Shown here piece by piece: positions 21,241 to 34,425 of a stretch of 64,000 nucleotides of DNA. How positions within the stretch are numbered: the stretch's first letter is position 1; the number at the start of each line of letters is the position of its first letter. Both the position numbers and the translations under genes were made by a program. The DNA is from Certhia americana. Lineage: Eukaryota; Chordata; Aves; Passeriformes; Certhiidae. The stretch spans positions 186,001-250,000 of the forward strand of contig JAGMWU010000051.1 in assembly GCA_018697195.1 (NCBI GenBank), read 5' to 3'. The notes beneath the pieces are model-generated. The model was not told the DNA's origin. It saw only the letters and a program-made list of their open reading frames with translations, and did no database searches.

Positions 21241-23335
21241 ATGCTGTTCCAGTGTGCCAGCACCAGGGTGTATGGGTGGGATCACCTGGTGCTCACTGGG
21301 GAGCAGTTTCATAAGACACCTCTTTTAGCACCCTTTTTACATCCAAACTATTTTACACCCCCTTGACTGAATCAGTTTTGCATCTATACCACAGCAGGGC
21401 TGAAAGCCAGCATATCTTTGTTATGTTCTGCATGATAATGAAATTAAATTGCTTTTTCACCCAAGCTCTAAAATCAAAGTAGTTGGCTTCTTATCACATC
21501 AAGTACAGATACCATTTTTTCTCTCCCTTTTATTCAAAACACATTCCAGTTTCACCCTCTTGGCACATCATAAGAAAGCCAATGTATTTTTCCATTCCCA
21601 TCAAGCTGGCACCTCAAGAAATATTTTTACCGTGTTCCCCATTATTTTCTTTGGAATAACTATAATTTAATAGGCCTCAGTCCTGTAAATCCAAGTTTCC
21701 TTATTCTTATTTTTCCTTAAAATCCTTATGTACAGGCAACAGCACTCAGTGATCCAGAAGCTTCTTTACCCAATACCTGTAAAGCAGAGGTTTTTGCATG
21801 GTGGCTGTTGCAGTGGCAATTGCCATCAGGTGAAGTAACTGCAGTGTCATCCCAGGCTATGGGCTGAAACCTCAGGATTCTGTTTAGATAACTCTGAGCT
21901 CCAGCATGGAGTAGTCTGAGTTATCTTCCACAAGGACAGCAAAATTCCTGGCCTGATCTAAATGGTAGCAATTTTATTGAAGGCTTTATCTCTTTTACTT
22001 AAATTCTGCTTTTTGTTTTTCATTGATCAGTCCATGGGCTTGGTATTTTTCCCAGGATAGATAAGATCTTCTGCTCCTCATAATAGAACTTAACTTGCTG
22101 CACTGCTTTGCCAAACAGTTTGTGTTTTCAAATTGCATAACAATTAACTTCTCTTTATATGGTGTTGAAGTCTAACATTTGTAATATTTAAGCCAAGAAA
22201 AACAGTAGAAAAGATAAAGAAGCGTTTATGGCAACATGTCAGACATGTGCTGCATTGAGCCAAATGGAAAACTGTTTGTATTTTCTAGACATGTCTGCAT
22301 ATCATTAAGGTTGCCTGGTGCTTGTCATTATTAGGATATATTTTTAACTCCTTAAACTTTTACCAAAATGTAGCCAATGGCTGAAATTTTACATGCCAGG
22401 TGTCTGACTCAGGCTCAAGTTTTGGCAAATTTCAGCCAGAGCAGTTCACCCATTTCAAAGAACAAGTGTAGAGAGGAACATGCTGGTTTATATGTATTAA
22501 AGATAATTTGGTGATTTTTTTAAAAAATTATTTTAACAGTTTTCTGTCATGTTATGGAGCAGAAATCTGAAATTTGCTAGGAAATCGCTGTTGCACTTTT
22601 CATCATCCTTACAAAAATCCTCTGAAACTTTTGAAATTACAAACTTTGTAGAATTGCGAATTGCTTTCAGCCTTTTTTTTTTTTTTCCATAAAACTTAGG
22701 AAATTAAGACCTTGATGGGTGAATTTAATCTACTCCTCTATGCCAAAATAGGCTCAGATGTACCTGGACTCCTTCTGAGATCTCTTTATTTAACTTTTGA
22801 TTCAAGTCCTTGAATGATAAGGATTTCATAGCCTCAGTAGCAATCTGTCTTTGTGTTTGGCTATCTGCCTCGCTGCAATTTAATTCTTCCTATCAGCAGA
22901 GAGGTCTTTTTCTTCCAGCAACAAAGAGTTCACTTCTGATTTAGCTTTTTATTGCTCTTCAAAGCAGTCTGAGACATGCAGGACCAACTCCACAGACTGC
23001 CTCAGCCTGCTCCCACATAAGGCCAGAGGAGAGGAGCCCAGTCTGTCTGTCCTGGGCCAGGTACTGCCTGCCTGGACAACCCCAGCTCCAGGGATGAGCC
23101 AGCTGTTTCTAGCATGGGTGAGAGAGGAGCCAGCTTGGTAAGAAGAAAAGGCATACTTGGAGATAAGGAGGTTGAATGTAGGGAGGGAAGGATCTGAAGG
23201 TATGTCAGGGTGAGGAGAATGAGTCTGGGAGGTGCTTAAGGGGTAGCAGGTAAAACAGGGTAAAACTAGAAAGGGGGCAACCACAGGGTTCAGGACCTTT
23301 TATGGTCAGGGGTGATTGATTCCAGGGAACTAGTG

Positions 23336-23585
23336 ACAGGACAAGAGGACACCAGGAAGAATTTCTTCTCTGAAATGGTGGTTAGGCATTGGCAGGGGCT
23401 GCCTAGGAAGGTGGTCCCTGGGATGGAGTCCCCATCCCTGGGATGGAGTCCCCCATCCCTGGAGGTGTCCAAGGAACGCCTGGACATGGCACTCAGTGCT
23501 CTGGTCTGGGTGACAAGCTGGGGCTTGGTCACACGCTGGAGTCAGTGACCTTGGAGGTATTTTCCATCCATAATGATTCTATTCC
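23336..23585 (+). mobile_element. CR1 LINE 3' fragment with a small internal tandem duplication
   Basis: AGGACACCAGGAAGAATTTC, GGAGGTGTCCAAGGAACGCC and GACCTTGGAGGTATTTTCC mark an avian CR1 3' end. Inside, CCCTGGGATGGAGTCCCC is repeated at about 23416-23461, extending the usual 'catccctgg' segment. Confidence 0.9.
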
Positions 23586-26500
23586 AGATTTGGATGAGGA
23601 CCATCAGAGGAAGGAATAATTTGGGATGGCCAAACAAAGATCCTGAGGGGAAGGATTTGTGCTTTGGGTCTAGGGCTGTGATGTGGAAGCTGAGAGAACA
23701 AAGTATCAGCCAAGAGAGAATGAAGCAAGAAGTGAAGAATTGGCACTGGCTGAGTAGACAGTCCTGATGCCAAATACCTGAGTGAGCAGCAAGGGCCATA
23801 GGCTAGGAAAGGGGATAGGAAGAAGAAACTAGATTAGGAAGGACAGATGGAGACAAGGACAGGATATAAAGGCTCAGTGCTGAGGGCAAAGAGAATATAG
23901 TTCTGTCTCCTTTACAGCTTGAAATGTCCTAGAGACTTTCCATCTCCAGACAGGAGGAGCATACAGAGTGCTTGTCCATCCTCACACTACTCTGCTGTAT
24001 CCTGCTTTCCTTCCTGAAGCAGGGCTCCAGATTCTCCTCTGGTTAAGAAATGTCTGTGAAGACCAGTCATCAGCTGGCTTCACTCCCTTAAGTTTTGGGG
24101 GTTTTAAGACAAAAACCACCTTCCCTGCACAGCTGAGCATTAGTATCAATGTCCATGATGTGGCGATGACTAACTTGGACCTCATGGTGTAGTGCAACCT
24201 ACTGAAAAGAACTGTGCCCTGATGATAGCATGAGCAAGAGCCTTTGCAGTGGAATATATTCTAGGAGCCTGGAAGACTGTTACAGCTCTGGAAATCTACA
24301 GCACAGAATGTATAAAGAGGGCAGAGTTCACTAACAAAACTTGGTTAGTTGTTTGGCATGTTGAGTTGGTTTCCCTGTAGGAAGTAAATCATAAAGCCAT
24401 AAATCTTGCCAATAAGAAGTTCATTTTCCTTCAGTCCTCATTCAATGAGAAATTGTTGCATACCACTCCACCCCTTTGAGCACAATGAAGTGAAAACCTG
24501 ACTCAGAAATTAATGTGAGGGAAGGCACAGAATATTTTTCTCCTTGTTTTTCTATTACAAAATGTTGTATTTATTATCTACACACTGAATCCCTCTAGTT
24601 TTGGTAGTTTTCTTTTATCAGTGTTTGGTACATGAAATTTAAACTGGGAGTAATCCTTTGTAACCAATATTTCAGCCACATAAATAAACACAAGAGAACA
24701 GAGTAGAAAGTGAGCTAAAATAACTGGCGTCAAATTCAGGAATAAGAATTTAGCAGCAGTATACATTCACTTTTGCAGCCCATGCACTTGATTTCAGACT
24801 TTTGAAAGACATATAGAGCGGCCCCTGGTCTCTGGGCTGTTTTTTTCTGATAGCACTTTCTGCCTCCTCAGCATTCCCCTCTCCTCCTGGGCCCCTGGGC
24901 TCTGTCCCATGGCTCACAGCATGGTGGCAGGACCCTGGAGCTCCAGCTCACCTGTCCCAAGGAGCTGGGTGGCACCCAGGGTTTGAGCTGCTCCCTTATT
25001 GCAGCAGCTTGTGGCATTTCCCCACCATGTGTTTTCCTGCTGCCCACTGAAAGTCCAGAGAGTACAATGGGGTTGAAATGCTCTTTGCTTTTTGCCTTGG
25101 TGGTGTGTGACCCCAGAATGAACTCTGGTTCTTGAAAGCAATGATATTTGCTCTCTCTCCTTCGTGGTTATTTGATGGAACAATTACTGCACATTAACTG
25201 AACCTGCAGTGCAGTGTGCAGTGTATACCACCAAAGCATGAGATAAAAGGAGAATTTTGAATAATTTTAGCTCCTAGCTGCAGGCACATCTATCTTCACA
25301 AATAAGTCTCTGAATCAACAGAAGAGCTTTTTTCAAGTCTTCGAAAGCTGGAAGCTTTGGGGTTTTTTTTTTGTTCTCTTAAAAAATTCTGGCCACAATT
25401 TCAAAATGTATTTTACTTTTATAAAATAATCAGGGAGAGCATCTTTATGAGAGTGTAAGTGCTCATAAGCTTGTACATGCTTCTAAGAAGTTGTACTTGA
25501 AGAAAACATTTCCAACGAAGGAGTTAACTGTCTCAACTTGCTTCATGATTTCAGCAAAACCAAGTAGCCTCATGATTTCAACAACACCAAGTCATTCTCC
25601 TTAGTGGAGTTATTAATGACGTTTCAGAAAAGAATGCAGAGCTCTCCATACCTGAAAATACTTCAAGAGTATCCACACCTAATTAGCTGGCCATCCTGTG
25701 AGGACTTGTGCATGATCTTTAAACAAATGAATAAAATTAAGAATGCATTCAAATCTTCAAAGAATTGCTTCAAAGAACCACTTCTCTTGCAAGTAGTATT
25801 AAAAGAAAACATGCAACACATTAATTGAAGAACTGCATAAAATGAGAAGTTCCTGAAATTCAGATCACTGTGCATTGGCAACAAAGTGCGGCTTGCTTAT
25901 GAACCACAGTTCTGTTGGTAGCAGATACTGCTGACAGGAGTCAAACTCATGTCAAAGTAAAGTAATGAAAGGGACACTCAGATTTACTGGAGGTGGTAAG
26001 AAATAAAAACTGCTTTTATGCTGGAGTATTTCTTAGTAAAGAAAGGAATAGTTTAGGTTCCAAAACTTCAGCCTGTGGACCAAATACTGCTTGGAGTGGA
26101 GAGACTCTTGCATATAATTTAATTGATTCATAGTTTTGCACGAGGCAAGTTTAGAGCTAAATGCTCAGCCTGATCATGATGAAATTTTGCAAAGTCCTCA
26201 TTCAGCTGAGATTGTTGCTGCCTACCTTCACTTCCACACACCTGGCTGAAAGGATGCTTGGATATCTATGTGGTGATTTGGGCATATCTTTAATCTGAAA
26301 TGCTTACCAATTTACCCAGTATGAAATCCTTTACACACTTCTCAAACCCACCAGGATCCATGACATGTCAGATCTTCATTAATGTGCTAGTAAACTATAA
26401 CACTCTTAAACAGCAGTGACGTAGATGCCCATAGCTGTCTACCATATTTTCTGGACAAAGTTCACTTCTGTCTGGAACAGAATGCATGAAGATTGTGACT

Positions 26501-27247
26501 GCTAATGTAGAGTTTGATGCTAATGTGGGTGATCTCTTGCTAGTGCTCTGGAGTTTTCACTGTGCTAAGGGAATGAAAGAACAGAGGGCAAATTCGTCTC
26601 ACCAGAATCATTCCCATGACTTAGGGCTATGTGAGAAGGGATTGAATGTGTAGATCACATGCTGGAGACATCAGGTCATTGGATCTTGTTTTCAGGGCTT
26701 GCCTAGATGGGTGTTAGACTGACTCTGATTGGTTCTGATAGTACAGAGGAATACTGTGCCATTTCAGCAGGAAAAGGTTCGTCTTCAACTCCTTGGACAT
26801 TCATGATTTTCAGAATACTTCACTCAGTCTTAAAATACAGTCAGACATCCCAAGTAGGACACAGACAATTCCCTAACCACTTAGAATCTCTTCCTTTACT
26901 GAACATGTGTCCAACCAGCAAAAGAATAAAACTTGGAGGGGAAAAAAGTGCCAGTGTTCTCCCTAGGAGAGCCCTGCTGAGGTGCCAGACCTGATCCACC
27001 TGGGCATGTAGAGCAAGGGCAGCGCTCCTGATAATGGCAACGCTCCTCCCAAAGCTCCAGCTGCAGGCAAGTTCATCCTTATTGGATTCATATCCCTTTG
27101 CAATATGAGTGAGGTGCCAGGCTGAAGAATGGATACAGGATGCCAGTCAGCCTATCTTTTCCCACCCCCACTGCCCTTGCTCTCCCTTCCCACTCGCTAA
27201 ATGTGCACTAATCTTCCTCTTGTCTTGTGTTCTCACTTTTCTTGCAG

Positions 27248-27602
27248 TCGCTGTGAGCGCTTGCCTTGTAATGAAAATAAGGAGTGCCAGAGCCTGCCTC
27301 TGAGAATAACCTACTATCACCTCTCTTTTCCTACCAACATTCAAGTACCCACCGACATTTTCCGCATGGGTCCTTCCAATGCTGTCCCTGGGGATAAAAT
27401 TCAGCTGTCCATCACCAGCGGGAACCAGGAGGGGTTTTTCACCACAAAAAAAGTGAACAACCACAGTGGCCTTGTGGTCATGCAGCGTCAAATCACAGAG
27501 CCCAGAGACCTTCTTCTGACAATTCAAATGCGACTTTCCCGCCGTGGAACTGTCAACACATTTATTGCCAAACTTTTTATCTTTGTCTCTGCACAGCTTT
27601 GA
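27248..27602 (+). CDS. FBLN1: FBLN1 terminal exon for isoform C (fibulin-1C C-terminal domain)
   Basis: Acceptor ttttcttgcag; the first base completes ACT (Thr) with AC from 19253-19254. It encodes TRCERLPCNENKECQSLPLR, then ITYYHLSFPTNIQVP, FRMGPSNAVPGDKI, EGFFTTKKVNNHSG, EPRDLLLTIQM and ends AKLFIFVSAQL-stop (TGA 27600-27602). This is the fibulin-1C FC domain, 118 residues plus the shared Thr. The first Cys closes EGF9. NHS is a possible N-glycosylation sequon. Choosing this exon with its own poly(A) site excludes the D exons. The 1C form differs from 1D in matrix binding (family knowledge). Confidence 0.97.
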
Positions 27603-27700
27603 TCCCTAACTTACAGTTATCATTGGCTACTCTTTCTCTTCAAAGAGTAGCTTTTTTTTCCCCCAATTTTAATAAAGTTTTAGTTCATCTGTTGCATGCT
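27603..27700 (+). other. FBLN1: 3' UTR of the fibulin-1C transcript (approximate end)
   Basis: Short A+T-rich stretch after TGA, with AATAAA at 27671 and a T/GT-rich tract (gttttagttcatctgttg) about 2-20 bases later. Cleavage is inferred at roughly 27690-27700. Confidence 0.65.
27671..27676 (+). terminator. FBLN1: Poly(A) signal AATAAA, fibulin-1C end
   Basis: Canonical hexamer 69 bases after the 1C stop codon, followed by T/GT-rich sequence. It is the best candidate for the proximal poly(A) site. Confidence 0.75.
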
Positions 27701-30700
27701 ACACTTGCATTTTATTTGCCATCATCATTACAGTTTTCCGCTTTCCCCTATAACCGAACATCTTATTTCGTGGAGATTCTTCTCTGTACTCTGCATCATA
27801 ATACAAAGCAGAAGTTGGTGTCTTAGAGTTCATTACCTGAACATACCTGACTGAAAGCTATTAGTTTACTTTACACAGTTGGGGAGTCATCTGATCATAC
27901 ACCGTTACATATGTTTAGGTCTAAATTTTCCAAAGGTAATAGGTACATGTTTTGAACTCTCTCAACTGAGACATATCTAGAAAATTTCATCACTTATGCA
28001 GCTAATAGTGTGCATTTTCTGAAAATCTGTTAAAAGGGCATAACTTGGACCCTTAGGATCCCTGAGACGCCCCAGCACAGGGGTCAGCATAAAAGTGTGC
28101 AGCCAGATTCTCAAGCTGTCCTATTTATTGTTGCTCTGTTGTATCCAGTGAGCTAATGCTGATTTCCACCAGGTTCAGATCCAGTTCTAGCTTCTAAGGA
28201 TGGTACAAAAGCTAATCTCATCTAAAGAACATTTATTTGAGAGATATTTTATCTTTCTGTCTGTGGAATTTTTTGCTGAATGGAAAAACTAAAGACAGCA
28301 GAACAGCAATCAACTTCATAACAGCATTCAGCTAATAGCAGAGATCTCCTTTCTGTTTCATAACCTATATTCTGAAACATTCCCATCTACAGGAACATTT
28401 GAAAAAGATATTTGATTTGTCTCATAACACTTTTGTCTCTCCAGCTTTCATATTAAAGCTGATAGATTTTGGCCAGTAGAGACTTTATCCACAATCACCA
28501 TCACAGCAAACCATAAGTGGCTTGAAAAATCAGTCAGAATTCCAATATCCAAATCTTTCTTCCTTTACTTTGAATTTCAAGAACCATGTAGACAATACAG
28601 CTGGATTTTCTTTGGAACCCTTTTGTTTTCTGAGCTGAAAGAGGATTTATTTATAACACATAGTCCTTGTGTTGATAAATATTAAAAGTTCAGTCCCAGA
28701 GAAATGATCAAAAAATTAATGTTCTACACTACCCTGGGCTCAGTTTTCTCTGCTGCTCATTACAAAGGCAGAGCAGTCATTTCATAGAAGAGCAGGGAAT
28801 AATCCATGTAAATGCACTTACAGAAAAAATACCTCACTATGTAAGTGCTGACAGCACTTACAGGGGACAAGGGTAGAAACTGGGAACCTTCTAAACCAAG
28901 ATCATAAGGCTTAATCACCTAAGCCCAAGGAATTGCTGCATTAGCTGGGAGCTGCAAGCTCTCAGCTCATCATCAGCCAACGCCTGCATTGGGGCATGAT
29001 TGCAGCCCTCTGCCAGAGTATTACATGTTCCCCAAGGCAAAGTTCATCCCAGCTGGCTGACAGGAGTTCAAGTCCCATGAGGGATGCCAGTGTTTAACAA
29101 GCCCGTTTACATCCTTATAAAGCTGCCAGAAGTTGTCAGTGGGGATGGAGTCCCAGGTTTAAATACTGAGAGCACAAGCCCATGCTGCTTGAGCTAATGG
29201 GGTTTATTACTGCCACAGAAGATGCTTACATGTAAATGCCCTCTGGCTTCCAGCTCCTTAGGAAGCCATAATGAAGTAAGATAGATATTCAAAAATAAAA
29301 TTCATTTTTGCTAACATTAATATCAGGCAGCAACTGACAGAACCAGAGGACACAGGCTCAAGCTGCAGCAAGGGAAATATAGGCTGGATATTAGGAAGAA
29401 GTTTTTCACAGAAAGAGTGAAAAAGTACTGGAATGCTTTGCCTGGGATGGTGGTGGAGTCACCATCCCTGGATGTGTTTAAAAAAAGACTGGATGTGGCA
29501 CTCGGTGCCATGGTCTAGTTGAGGTGTTAGGGCATGGGTTGGACTCAATCATCTTGGAAGTCTCTTCCTACCTAGTCATTCTGTGATTCTGTAATAAATA
29601 TTTATATTTTTGGCAGGAAAAGAAGGGGAGTGTGAGAACTTGGCTTCAGTGTTCTAAAATGCTGCCACATTAGTTGTATTTAGCAAGGATTCAAGGGCAC
29701 AGAGCTCATGTTCCCCTGAATGCTGCAGTGTCACCAGGACTTCCAGGAGCACATATGTGATTACATAGTGCTATTTATATTTTCCAAATGAAAATGAAAT
29801 CATAATTCCTGGTTCAAAGAACATACTGGCTGAATCTAACAGACAGTAAGAGAAACAATTGTACCAGGACCCTAGAAAAATGAAAATTAATGAAAAACTC
29901 AGGAAATAATCGAGCAGCTGAACTGTTTCTTAACTTTATTCTCTTTAGATGAAAATGCCTAGAGGGAATACAAACTCCAAAGCTGTAATTTGTGGTAGAG
30001 GCAGAAAACTTGAAGGAAAGGTACAAACAAAGTTCTCAGCACTGAGGAAGAAACTTCTATCAGTAACAGTCCCCAGTGTAAGTGAACATGAGCAAAAAGG
30101 AAAATATCAGCTAATCAGAAGGTGAAATGCAAAGACAATGTGTAAGGATAAAACTGTAGAGTATTATGAGAACAGAGCACATCATTTATAGCAAATATCA
30201 GGATTTGAAACAGATGTTAGTTGTCACGTTACTCCAGTTTGGAGATGTCCTAAAGATGAAGCAATGAGACCACAAGGTGTTACCAACTGCACTTTGGATA
30301 TGCTGGCATGAGGCAATTAGCAGGGATAGCAAAAGAAAGGAGATCAGAGAGTGAGATAATGAAAGAACAAACTCCAGTTTAGCAGTGTGGGTAGAGCATG
30401 CAAATAAAAAACCCAAACAAGTTAGTGGGATTTGTAAAAGGAGAGGCAAAAGGTACAAAGAAATAGAGTTGACACAAACATTTATGCGTCACATGTGTGG
30501 TTATGAGCTGGATGGATTTAGGAACTCAGTTTAGATGAGAACTAACACAAATCACTTGTGACCATTGAGATCCTCTGATCTGTACCAAAGTCATGTCAGA
30601 AGGCTTTATTCCACAGGTGAGAATCATGAATGCCATTCTTACTTAGGGCTTCATCTTACACAAAATGATGGCTTTATTGGCAAAGTATTTCAGAAATATT

Positions 30701-32298
30701 TGTATTTGCCTTTTGTTCCAGCTGAGGTCAAAAGTAAAGCTCCCTCTTATTCCCAGGAAGAAGCAAAAGGAGACCACTACTGAATGCCTGAGACACTCCC
30801 ACCACAATGTCTTTGCATACAAATTCTATTACCTAAATACAGCTGTGGTAATTTAGGATATTCTATGTATTCTAACAGTATTTCATCAGAAATAGTGTCC
30901 CAAAATAAGTTATGCAAGCCACTGTTTATAGTGAGGTGACTACGATTTGACAAAATTTTGTACACAGATAATGGTGGGAAGTAAAAGGTCTCTCTTCTGG
31001 CCTGTATCTCCTGGCCAGTGTCAAAGCATCAAGAACGGGCTGTGAATACCAGGTTCAGCTGGAATTTATCAACTGTGTTATAACTCAGCTCTATTGTCTC
31101 CTCGTGGACTGTGCCAGTTCACATCTGTTGAAGCATGAGTTCCTTGATGTTGATTCTTGTTTTCCCCTTATTTAACTTCATACAGTATCAGCACTTTTGG
31201 CTTAAGTGACTGATATATTTATTATAAATAGAGCCATAAAGTCCCTTTGAACATCTGAAAAAAGATGGTTTTTAGGTGTGGAGTGGGACACCACGTTTTG
31301 AAAAGAGCAAGAATTTTTAATTTTAGAGGTATCTAACAAACCAAATCTTCATTTTTATGTTTTCCCTTTAACTCAGTAATTTTTTCTCACTTTTAATTCC
31401 CCCTCCTCTGACACTGCAGTATTTGCTTTTTCCACTTAGAAATATGTAGAAATGGGCAGGTCAAAGTTGAGATTATTTGAGGGGCTTAGTCATATTTTAA
31501 GTCCCAGCACAGCCCTTTCATCTCTCATGAACACAGAGTGGGCATTGTGTGAAGTTCTTGAACTGTAAGTGACTTGAAATTCACTCTAGTGGACAAGGGT
31601 GAGAAGTCATTTAGCTTTTAATAGACTTTCAAGGCCGAATGAGCAGCTGGCTGAGATGGAATATGGAATGACCCTTACCATTTCCCCAGACTCAGAATTT
31701 AACCTTTGAGGTTTTAAATTATGTGGTTAACTTTTTACCCCCCTAGTTTCCATTCCTTTCTATTTTCTCAGTTCTTTCAGATGGAGAGGGAGGGTGTGAA
31801 AAAAGACTTAAAAGAGGCTTTTCTGGCCCTTGCTACACCAAAAATCATGAAAGTTGGTCCTTCACATATTTATGCCAGGTTTCTAAAATAGAAACGATTC
31901 TGTCTGCTTTATATGACACAGTAAAAAAGTAAAAGTGGCTCTGTGCAAGTAAAAGTGGCTCCACAGAAATTGCTGAGACCCGGCCAGCTGAGGGTGTGGG
32001 TCTCATAGTTTGGTCCTGTTTGTCCTTGGAAAGGGACATTACATGGCATCTTGGGCACTACAGTTCCCCTTGTTTTCACATGCCTGGCTTGAAGAACTGT
32101 GTTTGAGGGGGTTTTGACTGCAACACTGAGCCAAACCACGTTCTTCGGGGATCCCAAAGTTGTGATGATCTGCATTTGTCTAAGTTTTCGAGGTGAAGAA
32201 TCAACATACATAAACCACAGTTTCTACCTCCCTAGACTGCAAAACTCAAAGTACTTAATACTCAGTCTATATATGAATCTCTTTTTGGTTTCTCTTAG
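27700..32298 (+). other. FBLN1: FBLN1 sequence between the 1C poly(A) site and the first 1D exon
   Basis: Intronic for 1D. Holds one CR1 fragment on + (29330-29595). 30000-30480 is purine-rich; otherwise A+T-rich and without a recognised exon. Confidence 0.75.
29330..29595 (+). mobile_element. CR1 LINE 3' fragment
   Basis: TAGGCTGGATATTAGGAAGA, TGCCTGGGATGGTGGTGGAG, GGTTGGACTCAATCATCTTGG-type sequence and CATTCTGTGATTCTGTAAT mark a nearly complete CR1 3' end. Confidence 0.92.
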
Positions 32299-32441
32299 TG
32301 TCAGACTAGAAAAGACAGACACCATCCGTTGCATTAAGTCTTGTCGACCAAATGATGTCAGCTGTCTGCTGGATCCCATCCACACGATTTCCCACACTGT
32401 CATTTCACTGCCCACGTTCAGGGAATTTACAAGACCTGAAG
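32299..32441 (+). CDS. FBLN1: FBLN1 exon D1, start of the fibulin-1D C-terminal domain (143 nt)
   Basis: Acceptor gtttctcttag, donor CCTGAAG|gtaagt; phase 2 in, phase 1 out. After the shared Thr it reads [19 protein letters not shown], then [15 protein letters not shown] and [13 protein letters not shown]. The first Cys (TIRC) closes EGF9 with a longer last loop than isoform C. Like exon C it begins with three cysteines, though with different spacing. This is the fibulin-type C-terminal (FC) domain shared with fibulin-3, -4 and -5. Confidence 0.97.
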
Positions 32442-34293
32442 GTAAGTGGTTTGTTCCTTGTTCCATTTAATAGACTACAGCATATAAAACCTCTACAGGA
32501 AATCTTTGCCTAAAGCCAGACTCGCTACCGGTGCAGTAAATGTTTGCACAGCTCCAAATTATAGTTTACTACCCATTTAATTAAAACCGTTGATATCCAG
32601 GAGTTTTAATTTCAGGGAGGAAAAAAAGCCATTCTGAGTTCTAACTCATACTGCTTCCCAGTCTAAGGAAATATTGACTCTGAATTCCCATGTGCCACAT
32701 TTACTCACACAATAGCCATATGCACCATAACATTTGTTCTTCCCTTGTTTGCAGGTTTTGCTGTAGGAATAAGGTACTAAATATACTTCTCTCCTCTACT
32801 TATGGCCAGTTGTTTGCACCTGACAGGTGACTTGTTCCAAGGATAAAAACCTTACATGCAGACATTAATCACAAAATAAGTTATATTGAGTATATGATGA
32901 TTGGATAATTTTTGACCTATGAACAAAGTGCTGTTTGCTATAGATTAAAGGAAAGGAAATTCCAAGGACTGGGGAGAAAATTTTAAAACAAGAGTTTCAA
33001 AAAGCACCTGAGTAGCTTGTCCTCTGCAGTACCTGAGAGTTTTTAAGTCCTGCAGTTTCATAGACACTTTTCACTCACTTTCTCAGTTCACATAAAAAAT
33101 AAAACCTTACAGATCAAGAGTCAGTTTTTGCTCCTTGCCATTTATAAGGATTTTTGGGCAATGCATCCATCAGAGGGATGACTGCCTGCAGCCCTGCTGC
33201 TCTCAGCACCTTACTGAGTGGGAGTGGCACAGACACAGAGAGAAGGGTATGGAGGGAAGAAAGGTTATTTTGGAGGGGTTTCTAAAGGCCCTAAATCCCC
33301 ATTTCTGATGTACTCAAAGTCTCAGTCTTGCTGTGTCAGAAAGTTGTCATAAATAAAAGCCAAAGCTGATTCTTCCCCTCTGCACCAGGCAGGAGTGGGG
33401 AAAAAGACATCCCAGTCCTTGCCCGGACAGGAACAACTTAACCACTGATGCAGAGCTCCTGTAGGTTCTGTCAGGCCTGTTTCAGGCCTTGGCTGGCCCT
33501 GCTTCACAGGGAATGGAGGAATGCCCCATGGCCACTTCTGCTCCCATACACACCCCTTCAGCTTCACCAGGTGTACTGGCAGCAGAGCTAAGGATTTGGC
33601 CCAAGATGCTTCCCAAACCTCATTAGTCCATCTTCGTGTTTTAATAAAAAAGAGATGAGACCTAGTGATCTGAGATTACTACTGAAGCCCAGAAGATGTA
33701 AACTGATTGTAATTGAGTGCATGGCCTCAGGTGAATTCTTACAGCTCCAAGTCTAGTTTCATCATCTGTAGAGTGAGGATAATAATGAGAATAAAATACC
33801 TCCATCCCTCACAAGGGACTTGAAAATAGTCTCACATTTATTTTTAAACCTGAGCACCTCCTCCTGAGCTCCAAAGGACTCATTAATTTGTAATGGCAAT
33901 ACTTTGTGTAACTGCCATGGGGAATCAGAGTGGAGAGGTTTATCTCTTTGGTTCCTTCCTGAGCCCAGCCTGTGGATCCTTGGTGTTGTCCTCTTTGGGT
34001 ACATGCTGGAAATCTGATTGTCTTCTTAAGAACAATCTCCTTGGACTTTAAAAGTTAGACTGTTTTGGCTTCAGGGCCCTTGGATAGTGGAAATAAGAGG
34101 AGGAAACAAATCTATCCCAATCCTCACTTCCCTTAGATCTTCTGCCTTTCCATTTTAAAGGAAAAACTGGGAGTGGTAAGGGAGAGGAATGTCTTCCACC
34201 AGCTTTGAAGACAAGTCACTTTGGATCACTGTTGGAGTCTCCAGTGATGTTTTCAAATACTTGTCAGCATTCTGTGATACTCTTTACTTGCAG
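32442..34293 (+). other. FBLN1: FBLN1 intron between D1 and D2
   Basis: 1852 bp, GT-AG. No mobile element or exon recognised. Confidence 0.75.
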
Positions 34294-34425
34294 AGATTAT
34301 TTTTCTTCGTGCCATCACACCTACATATCCGGCCAACCAGGCAGATATCATATTTGACATTACAGAAGGAAATTTAAGAGATTCATTTGATATCATCAAG
34401 CGTTACATGGATGGTATGACAGTGG
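34294..34425 (+). CDS. FBLN1: FBLN1 exon D2, middle of the fibulin-1D FC domain (132 nt)
   Basis: Acceptor tctttacttgcag, donor ACAGTGG|gtgagt, phase 1-1. It encodes [19 protein letters not shown], then [16 protein letters not shown] and [10 protein letters not shown]. It has no cysteine and no N-glycosylation sequon. FDITEGN and FDIIKR are hallmark FC-domain segments. Confidence 0.97.

Larger units (their letters stand above)
19255..27247 (+). other. FBLN1: FBLN1 intron between common region and the fibulin-1C exon
   Basis: 7993 bp, GT-AG. Contains a CR1 fragment on - (19703-19953), a G+C-rich hairpin (21221-21240), a poly(T) run near 22673-22686 and a CR1 fragment on + (23336-23585). If the donor is not used, the message stops at TAA 19256-19258; a sense AATAAA occurs at 19891-19896. 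No fibulin-1B-type exon was recognised. Confidence 0.75.

Noticed and set aside
21205..21245. tRNA or tRNA-derived SINE
   Set aside because: Only a hairpin resembling a T-arm is present; no acceptor, D or anticodon arms and no A/B box pair could be found.
19255..27247. Fibulin-1B-type alternative terminal exon
   Set aside because: No candidate exon with a matching acceptor phase and recognisable sequence could be supported.
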